Shown here: one piece after another, positions 11,501 to 23,163 of the stretch
Layout: each line of letters opens with the position of its first letter
Numbering within the stretch: the first letter of the stretch is position 1
NCBI GenBank assembly: GCA_964059195.1
Contig: CAXKWD010000003.1
Location: 197,990,174-198,054,173 of the forward strand
Origin: Ectobius pallidus
Lineage: Eukaryota; Arthropoda; Insecta; Blattodea; Ectobiidae
Length of the DNA: 64,000 bases
Direction: 5' to 3'
Notes under the pieces: model-generated
What the model was told of the DNA's origin: nothing
Seen by the model: only the letters and a program-made list of their open reading frames with translations
The model's database searches: none
Translations under genes and position numbers: made by a program

Positions 11501-12518
11501 TAAGCATATGTAAAGGAATATGTGCGTAGTTTTATTCGTCAACGTTAACTGTATTGCAACTTCCAAAGCCGTATGTGAATGCTGTAAAACAATATGTTGC
11601 CATGAGAACCGCCGACTGGTTGTCAAGCTCATTTCCCAATTAAGTTTGTGTGCTAAAACATGTTATTAAAAGGATACATTAATAAGGAATTTCCCTAGTA
11701 CTGACCTGCTTCTGCATTTGAACTGAGCGCCACTCAAAAGGAACTAACACTACCAGCTGAGCTTTAGAAGCTGGAGCTCAAGATAACAAAGATGGCGAGC
11801 TGAGTGTCATGTAGTTTAGTTTATTCCCCACTAGATGGAAGAGTAGCATGTTATCAAAGTTCACTTGATTTTATCAGTTTTCCAGTTACACAGTGATAAT
11901 TTCCACGAATGGCAATATTTTTCGAATGATTATTTTTTCTACCTATTTGCAAAAAAAAAATCAATTTTTAAAAATTTTCTTTTTTGTTAAAATATATATT
12001 TTTGAAAAATAATCTATTAATGTTAAATGAATGATTTTACACAGTGTTCTTCAAATGATATTAACAAATGCACAGAAAAATAATCACACATAAATATTGA
12101 AGTTTGTGGAAGTTACGAAGGAAACGTCATTTCAGTGCGTGAAACATGGCAGCCATTTTGTAACGATACCCGTAACTGTAACAGTTTGGTTAATTTTGAA
12201 CATAGTAAGCAATTGTAGAAGTAGTCAATAAAGAGTAAGTCAAATTGCAAGATTGTAGAGTAATTCATTGCTGGGGAAAAAATAATGAAAACCACCTATT
12301 TCTCACCTATGAATTTCTCTGAAAGCTGTATGTTCTCCCTTAAAAAAGAAGAAAAACAGGGCACAATCTATATAAAAGTTGAATATCGTATAATTATTTT
12401 GAACATAAATTAAGTGCAACACTGAAAACTTTATGATTACAGTTACAAAGTAACAGAATTATCACTATCATTATAGGCCTATTTATGTGAAAACTTATGT
12501 CCTTCATAAAGTTTTATT
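11501..12518. other. Unassigned AT-rich spacer
   Basis: No coding, repeat-end or RNA feature I can support. Confidence 0.4.
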
Positions 12519-13751
12519 AAGTGCCAGTATGGTACTTTGAGATTGTGTGGGGAAATGTCTGTCCGTCTGTCTGTCTGTCCGTGTGTGTGTACGCGCAGTA
12601 ACTCAAATACACTTTACCGGATTTTCATGAAACTTGGTATACGCATTTATAACGTCCATGGGAAGTACCCTTATTGATATTGGAGCAAATCGGTTGACCG
12701 GTACCGGAGTAATGCCCAATTTAGTTCCTATTTAATGGTAATATATCAGATAGGCGCTATAACTTAAATACGCTTTATCAGATTTTCATAAAACTTGGTA
12801 TACGGATCTCCTTGGGAAGAAGCCTATTGAATTTGGACCAAATCGGTTGACCGGAACCGAGTAATTAACAGTCACACGTATTGTAATATAATCTTCGTTC
12901 TCCGACAATTCGAAGCATTTGATTGGCTCGCGGCCAACCATTCAGCGGCCGAGCTCCTATAAATAATGTCGTAATGTAATCAATTATGTAAATAGAAATA
13001 ATAGGGGAAATTACTTATTATAAGAGCATGCTTTCATCTCAAATTTATTATAAGTATTAATTTTGTAATGGATATTAGACGCTAAAATATTATTGTATGG
13101 CCCACAGTGAACATAACGTAACAAATTGCCAATCGTTATTGATATTGTTAGCCCGCCTTGATGGATTCCTTTCTTCATGGCGATGTGTGTGTAAATAAAA
13201 CATTTAAAACACAACTAGTCATTGAATACTGATATAATATTGTGTTTCTATCGATATGAATGGTTTCCGATATCTGCATTGTGTTTTAATGTGAGTATTT
13301 TTCTTATTCGCTCCTGTGGAGCAATATAGGCCTACCTAATGTAATTCCTGACAGATTTATTCCAGATTGACTTTAATTCATTCTTAACCTATACGGCTGC
13401 TTTAAATTTGAAACTAACATGTCAGCGAATCATAGGCCTATTACATCATTAATATTATTTGATCAACTAAAACCTTTCCGCCTCATACCCTCAATATTAT
13501 TGTCAATGCATTTTGTAAAAGGTTGGCATATTTTAAGAATTTATTATATCAGTGTATACGAATATGAATTAAGGTTAAGAATCAAACTTTAGACCTTTGT
13601 TCTTCCATAAGCCCTGCTTAATAAATCGATCTGGACTTTAACTCGGAGATATATTACAAAAATAACTCATTTTCTGCATGGGGCTATCATAATTGCAATT
13701 TTCACTGATTAAAAAAACATACTGGCTCTTTGTTTCATCAGTTTACCTGAT
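12519..13751 (+). repeat. Dispersed repeat family A, copy 1
   Basis: Opens with AAGTGCCAGTATGGTAC, then a (TGTC)n pyrimidine run (12557-12585), then two reiterated blocks built on TTTTCATGAAACTTGGTATA with GGTTGACCGG. It closes with CATACTGGCTCTTTGTTTCA and ATCAGTTTACCTGAT. Two further copies in the same order (37219-38252, 42861-43572) show it is one unit. The start AAGTGCCAGTATG and the end CATACTGGCACTT (copy 2) are inverted, suggesting a transposon. Confidence 0.7.
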
Positions 13752-13962
13752 TCTATTTTCTCCGTATTTTCCAATTTGCTTTTTAAAATGCTGTTTTTTC
13801 CAGCTATATTTATACTCCTTTAGCTACTAGGCCATAGGTCTATAAGGAGTTCGGGATCTTTGTCTACACTGCAGGGTAGGCCATGGAACCATTGTGTTTC
13901 TATTGTTGTGCATTTGATGGAGTAAATCGTTCTTCCTCATTTCAAATTCTTCATACATATTA

Positions 13963-14642
13963 TTAGACCTGGGATTTGAAGGAAAATGCCTATTTTGTTC
14001 CTTATGAAATAACATGAAAATTTTTAAATATGTTGACATTTCATGATAAATCACTTATATTTATAGAGTTTTATAGTACCCTAAAATGCCTATTTCGACC
14101 TTCGGAGCCTATTTTTACTCTTTTAGCGCCTAAAATGCCTATTTTGTACATTTAAAATAAAATTCAACTTCTGTAACTTTTACAATCATTTAATGAACAA
14201 CCCTGAATGAGAAAACAGCAGAGGGTGGGTTTTTCACAGAAATTTGATTTTCCCAAACAATTGTCGCCAAAGGAATGGTGACTGACGGGGTAGGATTAGC
14301 TCAAAACAAGTAGCAGGTATATAGTAACAAGGGACATACTGTGTCAATTTTTCATATAATCCAAAACCGTTTTTGATAAATGTATTTTTAATTCTGTCTT
14401 CATTTTGTAATTATTTATATTAAGAATAGGTAGGCCTATACCACGTTTCTTACAGTAAAGAAAAGTCACGTTACAGTTTAAGAGCATATTGTAGTATTTT
14501 AAAGTCTATTTTCTGCCTATTTACACATTTTTAAAGCACATTTTAAGTGCCTATTTTCTCTTTTAAAAGCCTATTTACTTGTTTTAAAAGCCTATTTTAG
14601 GTGCCTAAAACTAATTTTTTTGGAGCCTAAAATCCCAGGTCT
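13963..14642. mobile_element. MITE with AGACCTGGGATTT ends, TSD ACATATTA
   Basis: The left end TTAGACCTGGGATTTG is inversely matched by AAAATCCCAGGTCT at the right. Direct repeats ACATATTA lie at 13955-13962 and 14643-14650. The interior repeats GCCTATTTT many times on one strand. It splits a repeat whose uninterrupted form is at 8690-8890, independently confirming the insertion. hAT-like; no coding capacity. Confidence 0.8.
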
Positions 14643-14779
14643 ACATATTATATAAGGACCTAGAGTTTGAAAATCGAAAGTCCTTCATAAGTTAATTTCG
14701 AATTAGAAAATACAAAACTCTGGCGATGTATGGCCTTTTAAGCCAGTTAGAATAATATGATTATAACATGAATAGGCCT

Positions 14780-15099
14780 ATGAATCTATTTGTAGTCCCG
14801 GAAGCGACTTGTTCACTTGTGGGCGATTCGAGTGGGATCAGATTGCCAGCCTTGTGTTCTTGTAATAAACATCAGAATCACTTTGTGTTATGTTAGTGAC
14901 ATTTCGCATTTTGATCGTTTTATTTTTAAATTAATGTTTATGTGAAATTATTAAAATCTACAGAATGAATGACGAAAATGTACCCCATATCAGTATAACG
15001 AAGGAACGGGCTTGAACCGATGAAGTGCTGACAGAAAACTGCCAACTGCCAATTATTGCAATAAACATAACACTGTCCATTGTTTATTCTTGTTTATTG
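14780..15099. other. Unassigned spacer
   Basis: No feature supported. Confidence 0.4.
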
Positions 15100-15107
15100 A
15101 TAATCCC

Positions 15108-15596
15108 CACCGCCGTCTCGAGAATTACACTGCCTGTCCTATGCTTTATTTTAACATGGAGTTCAGAGTATTATTAAATTGCCTAATTTATCCAGTAGAG
15201 GCGACACAGTTCACACCCAGATTGCAACAATCACTAATCAAAATAAGCATTAAACAGACACAGATACTTGTGTTATTTGTTTAGAACGTAATATTATTCC
15301 AGTATATGACACTTACCTTGAAATGGAATTTTGGAGCAATAATTAAAATAAATGTAAATTAATTAGACGCATTGATAGACTATATGATGAGCACCGCCGT
15401 CTCGAGGAGTAGTAGTTTAGAAGGCAGTGATTATGAGACGGCGGTGACAGCACTACATAATCAACAATGTCGTAGCAAAAAACAAGAAGCAGTCTGGGTG
15501 TGAAAGGTGCTGCCATCTGTAATGTCGCCGAGTACGCAAAATTAGCCGTATGGGACAGGCAGTGTATATACGATTAATACAGTTTAGAAGGCAGTG
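15108..15596. mobile_element. hAT MITE, copy 2, TSD ATAATCCC
   Basis: Same ends as the copy at 10108: CACCGCCGTCTCGAGAATTA at the left, TTTAGAAGGCAGTG at the right. Perfect 8-bp duplications ATAATCCC occur at 15100-15107 and 15597-15604. Internally it carries a 38-bp unit (15391-15428) made only of a left and a right end of the same family. Confidence 0.92.
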
Positions 15597-15604
15597 ATAA
15601 TCCC

Positions 15605-16094
15605 ACTAGACTCTAGACTAGAGATTATGTGTTTATCTACAGATCCACAAGTGCGAAAGACGAAAATAAAATGTAACATACTAGAAAATAGCCCGTGGCA
15701 AAAAATGATGCTTAAACATGAAACTTACAAGTCTAGAATACTTAAGGCACTGGCAATACATTTACAAAAGTCAGCGCTGGCTTCATCAATTTTTATTTAA
15801 AATATCTCATCACATACTACATTTTTTTGTGAATACTGCATCAGAATAGTCAAGTAACTTCCCCTGTTCTGATGTGTTTTCCACCTTAAAAATTACATCC
15901 TCTGAACGTCTCTCTCGAAAATGCTACATATAGTCATTAACGTTTTTTTCCTTTAGAATATAATTCGTTCCTACCAGTACGTAGATTTCAGAATTTTATT
16001 TTATTACATCGTAAGATTTATGCAGTTCCAAAGCTACCTGTGAACACTGATATTACGTATTGTTTCTCAACTGTTTGTTGACGGATGATTATGA
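15605..16094. other. Unassigned spacer
   Basis: A 68-residue ORF at 15594-15800 starts in the MITE end and resembles nothing. No other feature. Confidence 0.4.
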
Positions 16095-16102
16095 TGTGAA
16101 TT

Positions 16103-18774
16103 TAGGGGTCCCAGACGTCCCGGTTTTTTAGTTTTTTCACACTTCTGTCCCGGTGTCATGACAATTTCTCTTCGGGACGGGAAATGTCCCGGTTTTCATT
16201 ACCATTATCATCACTACTACTGTTTCCTGTATTTAATTAGAAATCTTTCAGTAAAAAATCTACAGATTTTAAAAATAAAAAGCGAGAAACCGGCATTCAA
16301 TAGAGCGAAGCAGCTGAAAGTTTTCCCATTTCTATTATCTGTGGCATGCAATGAGTTATCTTTGGTGGCATGGATACAGCATCTAGAAGGCACTGATCCT
16401 AAATCACGCCAGATCCTACCGATCCTACGCCGCGTCCACATGTTAGTTACCATGCTCTGTGCTTGTAGACACAACGTGGTAATTGTGTTCTAATTTCGCT
16501 CTGCTCTGATGAATAAAACTACGTGCTTGCACTCTTTTATGTTTCCATATTGAGTACTTAGTTAACGCAAAATGCCCAAGAGAAAGTGTTGTTTTAATGA
16601 TACATTAAAGGAAAAGTTTCCTGTCATAAAAGAGAGTGTTATTGGTAGTGCTGATTGATCGAAAGTGGAGTGTATAATGTGTCGAGCTGTGTTTTCTATT
16701 AGTCACGGGGGGAAGGCAGATATAGATGACCATGTGAAGACCAAGAAACATAAAGCTGCGGCGTCTGCAAGGAGTTCAAGTGAAACACTGACGAACGTTT
16801 TTAGGAAGAAAAAACTGGGAGACAAAGAAAAGGAGCTAGCTGCACAAGAGGCAACTTTCGTTTATCATACTGTAAAACACAATCAGAGCTTTCAGTCAAT
16901 GGACTGCACTTTTATACTTTTACAGAAATTCAGTGATAAGAAATTTACTTGCAAACAAACCAAATGCCAGGTTACTGCAGTGAACGTCTTAGCCCCACAA
17001 GCGATTGATGAAATGAAAGAAGATCTTAAACACACAAAGTTCTGTTGTTTAGGCATAGATTCTTCTAATCACATTGCTGTGAAAGTTGTACCTATTGTTG
17101 TAAGATATTTTATGCCAGAGAAAGGCATTTGCACAGAAATTCTGGAAGTTTCGAGCCTTCCTGGCGAAACATCCGATCTTCTTGCAAACCATATTCTTAA
17201 AGTTGTTGTAAAGTATGGCATTGCCGATAAAGTGATAGGTATATCAGCTGATAACACCAATACCAACTTTGGAGGGCTGAAAAGGAGAGGCAAAAACAAC
17301 GTGTTTGCTAAACTACAAGAAAGATTGAGAAGAAAGGTAATAGGAATAGGATGTGCTGCACACATAGTGCATAATGCTGTTCAAACTTCAGTTGATGTAT
17401 TGCCCATCGATGTTCAAGCAATTTTAGGAAAAGTATTCCAGTATTTCCACCATTTCACAGTTCGAGTAGAAGAACTCAAGACGTTCTGTGATTTTGTGGA
17501 AATCGAATATAAGAATATGTTGGGCTATAGTAAGACAAGGTGGTTATCATTGGAGCCAGCTTTAAACCGTTTCATTGAAATGTATGACGGGCTCAAGTCT
17601 TATTTCTTTAGCCAAAACAAATGTCCTAATGTCTTGCTCCAGTTTTTTAATAATCGAGATTCTTTTGTCTTCTTTTCTCGAAAAGTCAGTTGAAGTTGTT
17701 TTCTCATTTAATACTGGAAATTGAATCCGAAGTGCTTTTGAAGTAAAGAGTCAAATTGATCATCTTGTCATGAAACTTTCAATGCGTAAGGATGAAATGT
17801 TCCTAACAAGTGAAGTGAAAGCAGAATTGAAACAACTTGAAGAAGAGGATTCAATCACTTCAGATTCTTTCATGAACACAGTTTCCAATTTCTATGCTAC
17901 TGCAATAGACTATATTAAAGAATGGTCCCTTGAACAATTCAGCATATGCATGAAAATGGAATGGGTATCTCTACGTACCTCTTTGCTATGGGAGAAAATA
18001 TCACAATGTGCAGATGAAATTAAAGTTATGTTCCCAGGCATAGACTTGCAGGAAGAAAGTCTCTTTGATGATTATTGCCATGTAAAATTATATGTAACTG
18101 AAAATAAAGGGATGGAATGGAATAGGGCTAATTGTAAAGTGGCGGACAGATGGAAATAAATGTTTGCTCATTTTAAGAAAGAACACATTCATTATAGTGA
18201 TATGGAGTCGCTCGTAAGTTTCTGTCTTACCCTTCCTGGATCTAATGCTTCAGTAGAGCGAGTTTTTTCTCAGATGAATTCGTTGTGGACTAGTGAGAGG
18301 AACAGCCTTCAACTGGACAGTGGGTGCAATGTTGACTATTAAAATACACTACAAAAATGTGTCATGTTCTGCTTTTTTTGACATAATATCTTCAAATCAT
18401 AAGTTATTGGATAAGATCCATTCTTCAGACAAATACTCTGCAGCAAAAAGCAATGAAAGTGAAGATGATGAAGCAACCCCATCCACGAGCCAACCGCTGT
18501 AAATGAAGACTGCAGGACAGACTTCAGAATGATATGGCCTATGGTACCTCCTATATTTTATTAAATTTTATTAAACTTCAAAGAGAAGACAAATGTGTAA
18601 GTTAATTATACGGTAAAGTCTTAATACAGTTATCATGTATACTGCAAATTATTTGGAATACTGATGTAAATTTTTCTTTGTATTAGAGACTACTTCCTGA
18701 AAACATAATCCCATGCATAACACAGGGCACCGCCGAGTGTCCCGGTTTTTTCTTGTCAAGAAATGGGACCCCTA
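16103..18774 (+). mobile_element. Full-length hAT transposon, TSD TGTGAATT
   Basis: The termini TAGGGGTCCCA and TGGGACCCCTA are exact 11-bp inverse copies, and CCCGGTTTTTT recurs subterminally at both sides. The 8-bp duplication TGTGAATT is perfect at 16095-16102 and 18775-18782. The 2672-bp length and central transposase gene are right for an autonomous hAT, but the gene is broken, so this copy could move only with help from another. Confidence 0.95.
16572..18502 (+). pseudogene. hAT transposase (BED finger, hATC domain), broken
   Basis: The natural start is ATG 16572 (MPKRKCCFN). A TGA at 16656-16658 interrupts codon 29, and the frame then runs to 17693. CIMC followed by HVKTKKH is a BED-type zinc finger; GIDSSNH and GISADNTNTNFGG hold two expected catalytic acidic positions; RWLSLEPALNRF is a conserved block. 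A frameshift near 17690 leads to the second part (17770-18159), a TAA at 18157-18159, then LPGSNASVERVFSQMN, the hATC dimerisation signature. Another frameshift near 18300 precedes an acidic tail ending at 18502. At least two stops and two frameshifts make it non-functional. Confidence 0.93.
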
Positions 18775-18782
18775 TGTGAATT

Positions 18783-19845
18783 TGATTTGATAAATCCTGT
18801 GTAATTTTCATAAATTATATAATTTATAAAGGGAAGGAGTGGGTTGTTTGGATTTTTATTGTCCGCGACACTTCCAGGGTTAAACTATCAATTTAATATA
18901 TCTGGTGCCCGCGGCTTCACCCGCCGTTATTAATTGACCCCAGATTTTTAGAAAATTTACACTGGCAGTTTATTAAAAATGTTTATGGTTCAGAGTTATG
19001 AAAATTGTAAGTAAAAATAAAATTAGAATATATTTTGTTCATTGTGTTCATTTCACTTTGGCCTTATATAATAAAGAAACGGTTTTCCTAATTTTGTACT
19101 CTTCGTGAAAGCTTAGACTGCGAGAGACGAACATTGCCGAGTATACCCGATGTCTCACGAAGTGAGGGTGTGAGCACGCTATTTAGGGCCGCTGAATTGT
19201 ATAAGAGTAGATTATATAAATAATTATTATTTTCTTACCTGTGTTGTCTAAAATCAAATAAATATTGTATCAAGATGAAGTAGGTAACGATGCAAATCCA
19301 ACTGCAGGAATTGTTCACATAGAGAGAGAATTATCTCTAAAACTTTGCAAGGAAATAACCAACAGCTTTATGACGCGAAGTAGCTTGCACCGAATAAATT
19401 GTGTTATTAGTCAATGCACAATTAATAATTTCCATTTCAAAATAAATTATGTTTTTTTGTAATCTGTTCACTGGCAAGAATACAGGTAGGTAACGTATTT
19501 ACCACTGCATAATGATATCTTCACGTATCCAGAAAAGGGATGTTCTATCCGACTATTCCACTCATAACGCCGCGTGTTTGATATTGACCAATAGGGTTTT
19601 CCAATTCCTCGGATATAAACCAATCACGATCATTTATCTTGTAATATCCTTCCTCGGATCGCAAGGATGCGATTTTATCTGTTAAAACGTCAGCTCATTA
19701 CTGGACATGTAAGGTATCAACGGGCGGTGATCAATACGTCACATGCTGCCATTCAGCAGAATGAAAAAGAATTATTTTATGCAACATTACCTGTTCGGAA
19801 ATTGAAATAATATAAATGTACATTGATTAAAAACACAATTTCGAT
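18783..19845. other. Unassigned region with a CCCGCGGCTTCACCCGCC repeat signature
   Basis: At 18907-18924 CCCGCGGCTTCACCCGCC resembles the GC-rich word near the ends of common insect interspersed repeats; a related word occurs near 33485. (GATTC)n occupies 19846-19860. Nothing coding is supported. Confidence 0.35.
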
Positions 19846-19860
19846 TCGATTCGATTCGTG

Positions 19861-19949
19861 TGCTGCTATTCTGTTCTGCTATAACATGTTCAGCCCATTT
19901 CATTCTCCGTGATTTAATTACCCTTACTATATCTGGTGATGAGTACCGG
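19861..19949 (-). pseudogene. Non-LTR RT C-terminus, downstream half (split by hAT-B)
   Basis: The minus strand reads CRYSSPDIVRVIKSRRMKWA then EHVIAEQ, the classic S-S-P-x-I-x-R-x-I-K-S-R-R-x-x-W-A-x-H-V signature of insect LINE ORF2 C-termini. It begins exactly where the hAT-B end starts. The missing upstream half is at 25246-25450, on the far side of hAT-B. Confidence 0.85.
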
Positions 19950-20084
19950 CACTGTCTTCTTTATTTCTTACAAGCCATGCTGTTAAATCTGGCAACATCG
20001 CATCGGTAGTCCTGTCGGCTATCAACATGCCGTAAATAAAGCAATGAACTCCATCAGAATCATCGAAAAATTAAGCATATTTCA

Positions 20085-20201
20085 GCTTAAAGTAATCCCA
20101 GTCATCGTCTATTGTTTAGAGAACATCTGGATACACCTGGAGAGCATAGGGAAGGTAAACACCGTGTACATAATGAGAGATTTATATAAACCGTCACCTC
20201 T
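20085..20201 (+). pseudogene. LINE-C RT fragment, left part (split by hAT-D)
   Basis: The plus strand reads FQLKVIPVIVYCLENIWIHL then ESIGKVNTVYIMRDLYKPSP. This parallels KIMPIVTYGIELIWEHLKK in the LINE nested at 20547-22991, so it belongs to the same or a close family. The frame continues without a break at 24318 (IEYTREQFFTEEF), on the far side of hAT-D, once one TSD copy is discounted. Confidence 0.65.
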
Positions 20202-20546
20202 AATTGAGTCAGTGGCGTAGCAAGCTTAGGTGGTACCCGGTGCGGAAAATTTCTTGTCACCCCCCCCCCCCATTCAAATTATTAAAAAATGGAACAGTTC
20301 CAAGTGTTATTTTTTGGATAGTCAAAGGTAATCCCACGAGAGTTTAAGAGTTTATCGATAGATGCAGCTGCAGCGAATTTATCTGATGTAACTCGTAAAC
20401 TCAACGGATTATGCAAAATTAGTAATAATTACTTTGTTATATAAAAACAAAACTAAGCTCCGAAATCATGGTATATTATGAATCAACCATCTATGAATCG
20501 ATTCGAGTTACCATGTTGTGACTAGTGCTACCAATGGTGCATATAA

Positions 20547-22991
20547 TAATAGTAGGAACGCGCACGAAAGTGCATAGATTTTGTTTCAAGGAATGTTATT
20601 CCTCTTTGCTATATTCACTTAAGGACTTTGTGCGCTTTTTGCATTTGTCAAAGTGATATCTTTCACATCTATTCTGGCACAAATTGCACACGCAGTCGTC
20701 ACTCGGTTGATGGAAATATGTTTTTTCACAGAACTTATGGTGGAATCCGTGTACAGCCAAGCGCGTGATGGCACTTCTTAGTTCCTGGTTGGGACCCGTC
20801 CAACTTCTATTCAACATGGCATCTGATGTATAAAATTCTTCAAATATTTCCTTTCTTTTTCCCTCCCTCTGTCGAATGTGCTCATTTACTTGCGGTGTAC
20901 CTGGAAGAAGCATTTTGTTTTTTATATCTTCAATGAAGAAAGTTTCCTTCGTCAGCTCGTATGCTAGCCGTGATGGTGTTGTTTTTGATATGCCCAGTGT
21001 CATTTTTAAGAACCTTGTTTTGACCGAGTCTATTGATTGCAGTTCAGCCTTTTTGAGGTGTTCCCATATCAGTTCGATGCCGTATGTCACTATTGGCATA
21101 ATCTTGGCTTTGAATAGTTCCAGTGCTGTGTCTAGTGAAAGTCTTCGTAAGTCCATTATTGTGAAGATTGCTTTTATGGCTGCAGCTGTTCTTTCTCGGA
21201 CATGAATTTTAAATGACACTCCGGTCGTCTGGAATGTGATCCCTAGATACCGAAAGTAGTTGACTCTTTGTAGCTCTTCTCCCTGTAATGTTATCTTGTC
21301 TTCCGCTGCCATTTTACCCCCTTTTCTATATATCATCATGACCGTTTTTTTCCTGTTGATTTTGAATTCATTTTTCATTGCCCAGTCCTCTAGTCTATTT
21401 GTTGCAGTTTGTAGGTCTTTCTTCTTGTTGGACCCCAGGACCATATCGTCAGCATATAATAATAGTGTGACATCCAATCCGTCTGTTATACTGGTAATAT
21501 CAGCTGTTGCAATGTTAAACAGCGTCGGACTCATCGGGTCTCCCTGCTGAACTCCATTTGTTTGTGTTATAGGTTTTGATGTGCATATTCCATCGTTTAT
21601 CACTATTTTATTGTTGGCTAGAATTGTGCTGATGATTTGTTCCATTTCGTTCTTTTGGCTTGTCATTTCTCTTATCTTTTGCAGTAGCTTCTGTCTATTC
21701 AGTGAGTCAAAGGCTTTTTCGTAATCGACAAAGACGGCCATATATTTGCCTTTGTTCAATCTCAAGTGGTTTCCGATTTCTTGTATTAAACACTTTGCTG
21801 CATGCAATGTCCCTTTCCCCCTCCTGAACCCAAATTGTTCTTCGGGTATGAACAGCTCTGTCTCTTCTACTAGTCTCCTATTCAGTATGTTAGAGAAAAT
21901 TTTGTATATGTTGCTCTCTAGCGCTATTCCGCGATATGAGTTGGGGTCTTGTATGCTTCCTCTTCCTTTGTACAATATTTTAAGTGTCGACATCCTCCAG
22001 CTTTCTGGTATGTATGCATTTTCTAGACACTTATTGAATAGTTTTGTCCAAAAGGACACTAATGTGTCTGCTGTTTCTTTTATGTTTTCATTGAATATGC
22101 CGTCTGGTCCGGTCGCTTTTTTGTTCTTTGCGCGTTTGATGGCTTCTGTTACTTCTTTAGCAGTCACTGGATGGATGGTGATAGTTTCTTCTGTCTTGCT
22201 CGCAGGATATGCTTCTTCCATTTGGTTTTTGTTGAGAAGACTCGTAAAATGTTGCTCCCACGTGTTAATTTCTATCCCAGCAGCCGATATTCTTGATATC
22301 TGCCTTTGTGCGGCGAAAGGGTTTCACTGGGCTTTTTCTGCTTGTTTCCTTGCCTGCTCTTCTATGTATTTGTTTTTCTTTTCCTTAATTGTTCTTTTGT
22401 ATCTCCTTCTTATTTCTGAGTATATCAGTAGTGCTTCCTGAGTGCAACTATGTTTTGCTATGTGTAGTTGATGTAGCACCTCCCACCTCAGTTGATAGCA
22501 CTCTCTATCGAACCACGTTTTCGATTTTCTCTTCTTTTGATCAACCTGTGCTCCTCTTAAATATTCCTCTATTTTTCCTAGTGCTCCTTCTATATCGTCC
22601 TCGTTTATTAGATTTGTGGCTGAGTCTAGTAGGACGCTATTTAAGAGATCATGATTTAGTTTTCTTGTTCTCGTGAACTCAGGTTGCTCGTTCCCTGTGA
22701 TCTCAGTCTGCATCTTTGATATTTGGAATATCGTTGCTACCGGTATGTGTTTCCTTAATGGTGCTTCGTTGCTAGAGTATAGTACTTCTTGCCTGCACAG
22801 TTTCATGTTTCTCCCTCTATAAAATACTAAGTCTATCGTACTGACTCCATTTGGCGCTATATATGTTACTTTTTCTTTCTCATTTGCTAAGTTGAAACCT
22901 TCTTCTTGAAAGAGCTCTAATATTAGCCGTGTCTTATTGTTGGGTTTGTCCAACCTGCAGTTCAGGTCCCCTGCTATTATTACGTTTTCAT
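20547..22991 (-). mobile_element. 5'-truncated non-LTR retrotransposon E, 13-bp TSD
   Basis: ATGGTGCATATAA occurs at 20534-20546 and 22992-23004, directly bracketing a minus-strand LINE. The 5' end is cut within the endonuclease gene; the 3' UTR is only about 50 bp and lacks a clear poly(A). The clean TSD and a long frame with one stop point to a fairly recent insertion. The clade was not decided. Confidence 0.88.
20596..22990 (-). pseudogene. LINE ORF2: endonuclease C-part plus reverse transcriptase
   Basis: Reading leftwards, the frame opens with YENVIIAGDLNCRLD, the GD-x-N block of an apurinic-type endonuclease, then STIDLVFYRG. A single TGA at 22324-22326 interrupts it; the same frame continues to 20596. 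RT blocks follow in order: ATGPDGIFNENIK, YRGIALESNIYKIFSNILNR, EEQFGFRRGKGT, VFVDYEKAFDSLN, NGVQQGDPMSPTLFN and LLLYADDMVLGS, with both catalytic Asp in YADD (about 21445). The C-terminus carries CVCNLCQNRCERYHFDKC, a Cys/His finger. The protein would copy element RNA at a nicked target. One nonsense codon plus 5' truncation make this copy inactive. Confidence 0.93.
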
Positions 22992-23004
22992 ATGGTGCAT
23001 ATAA

Positions 23005-23122
23005 GACATAGTTAACCTAATTCAGCCAATTTTGTTAGGATTACGGAAAGACATACATATCAAGCATATTATGCTGTACATTGTACATTGTACTGTTAAA
23101 TGACAATAAATGCTATTATTAC

Positions 23123-23163
<41 letters not shown>

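Noticed and set aside
17069..17365. 98-residue minus-strand ORF
   Set aside because: Shadow of the hAT transposase gene.
20876..22676. Plus-strand ORFs of 95-231 residues
   Set aside because: They lie antisense to the LINE reverse transcriptase and have no motifs.
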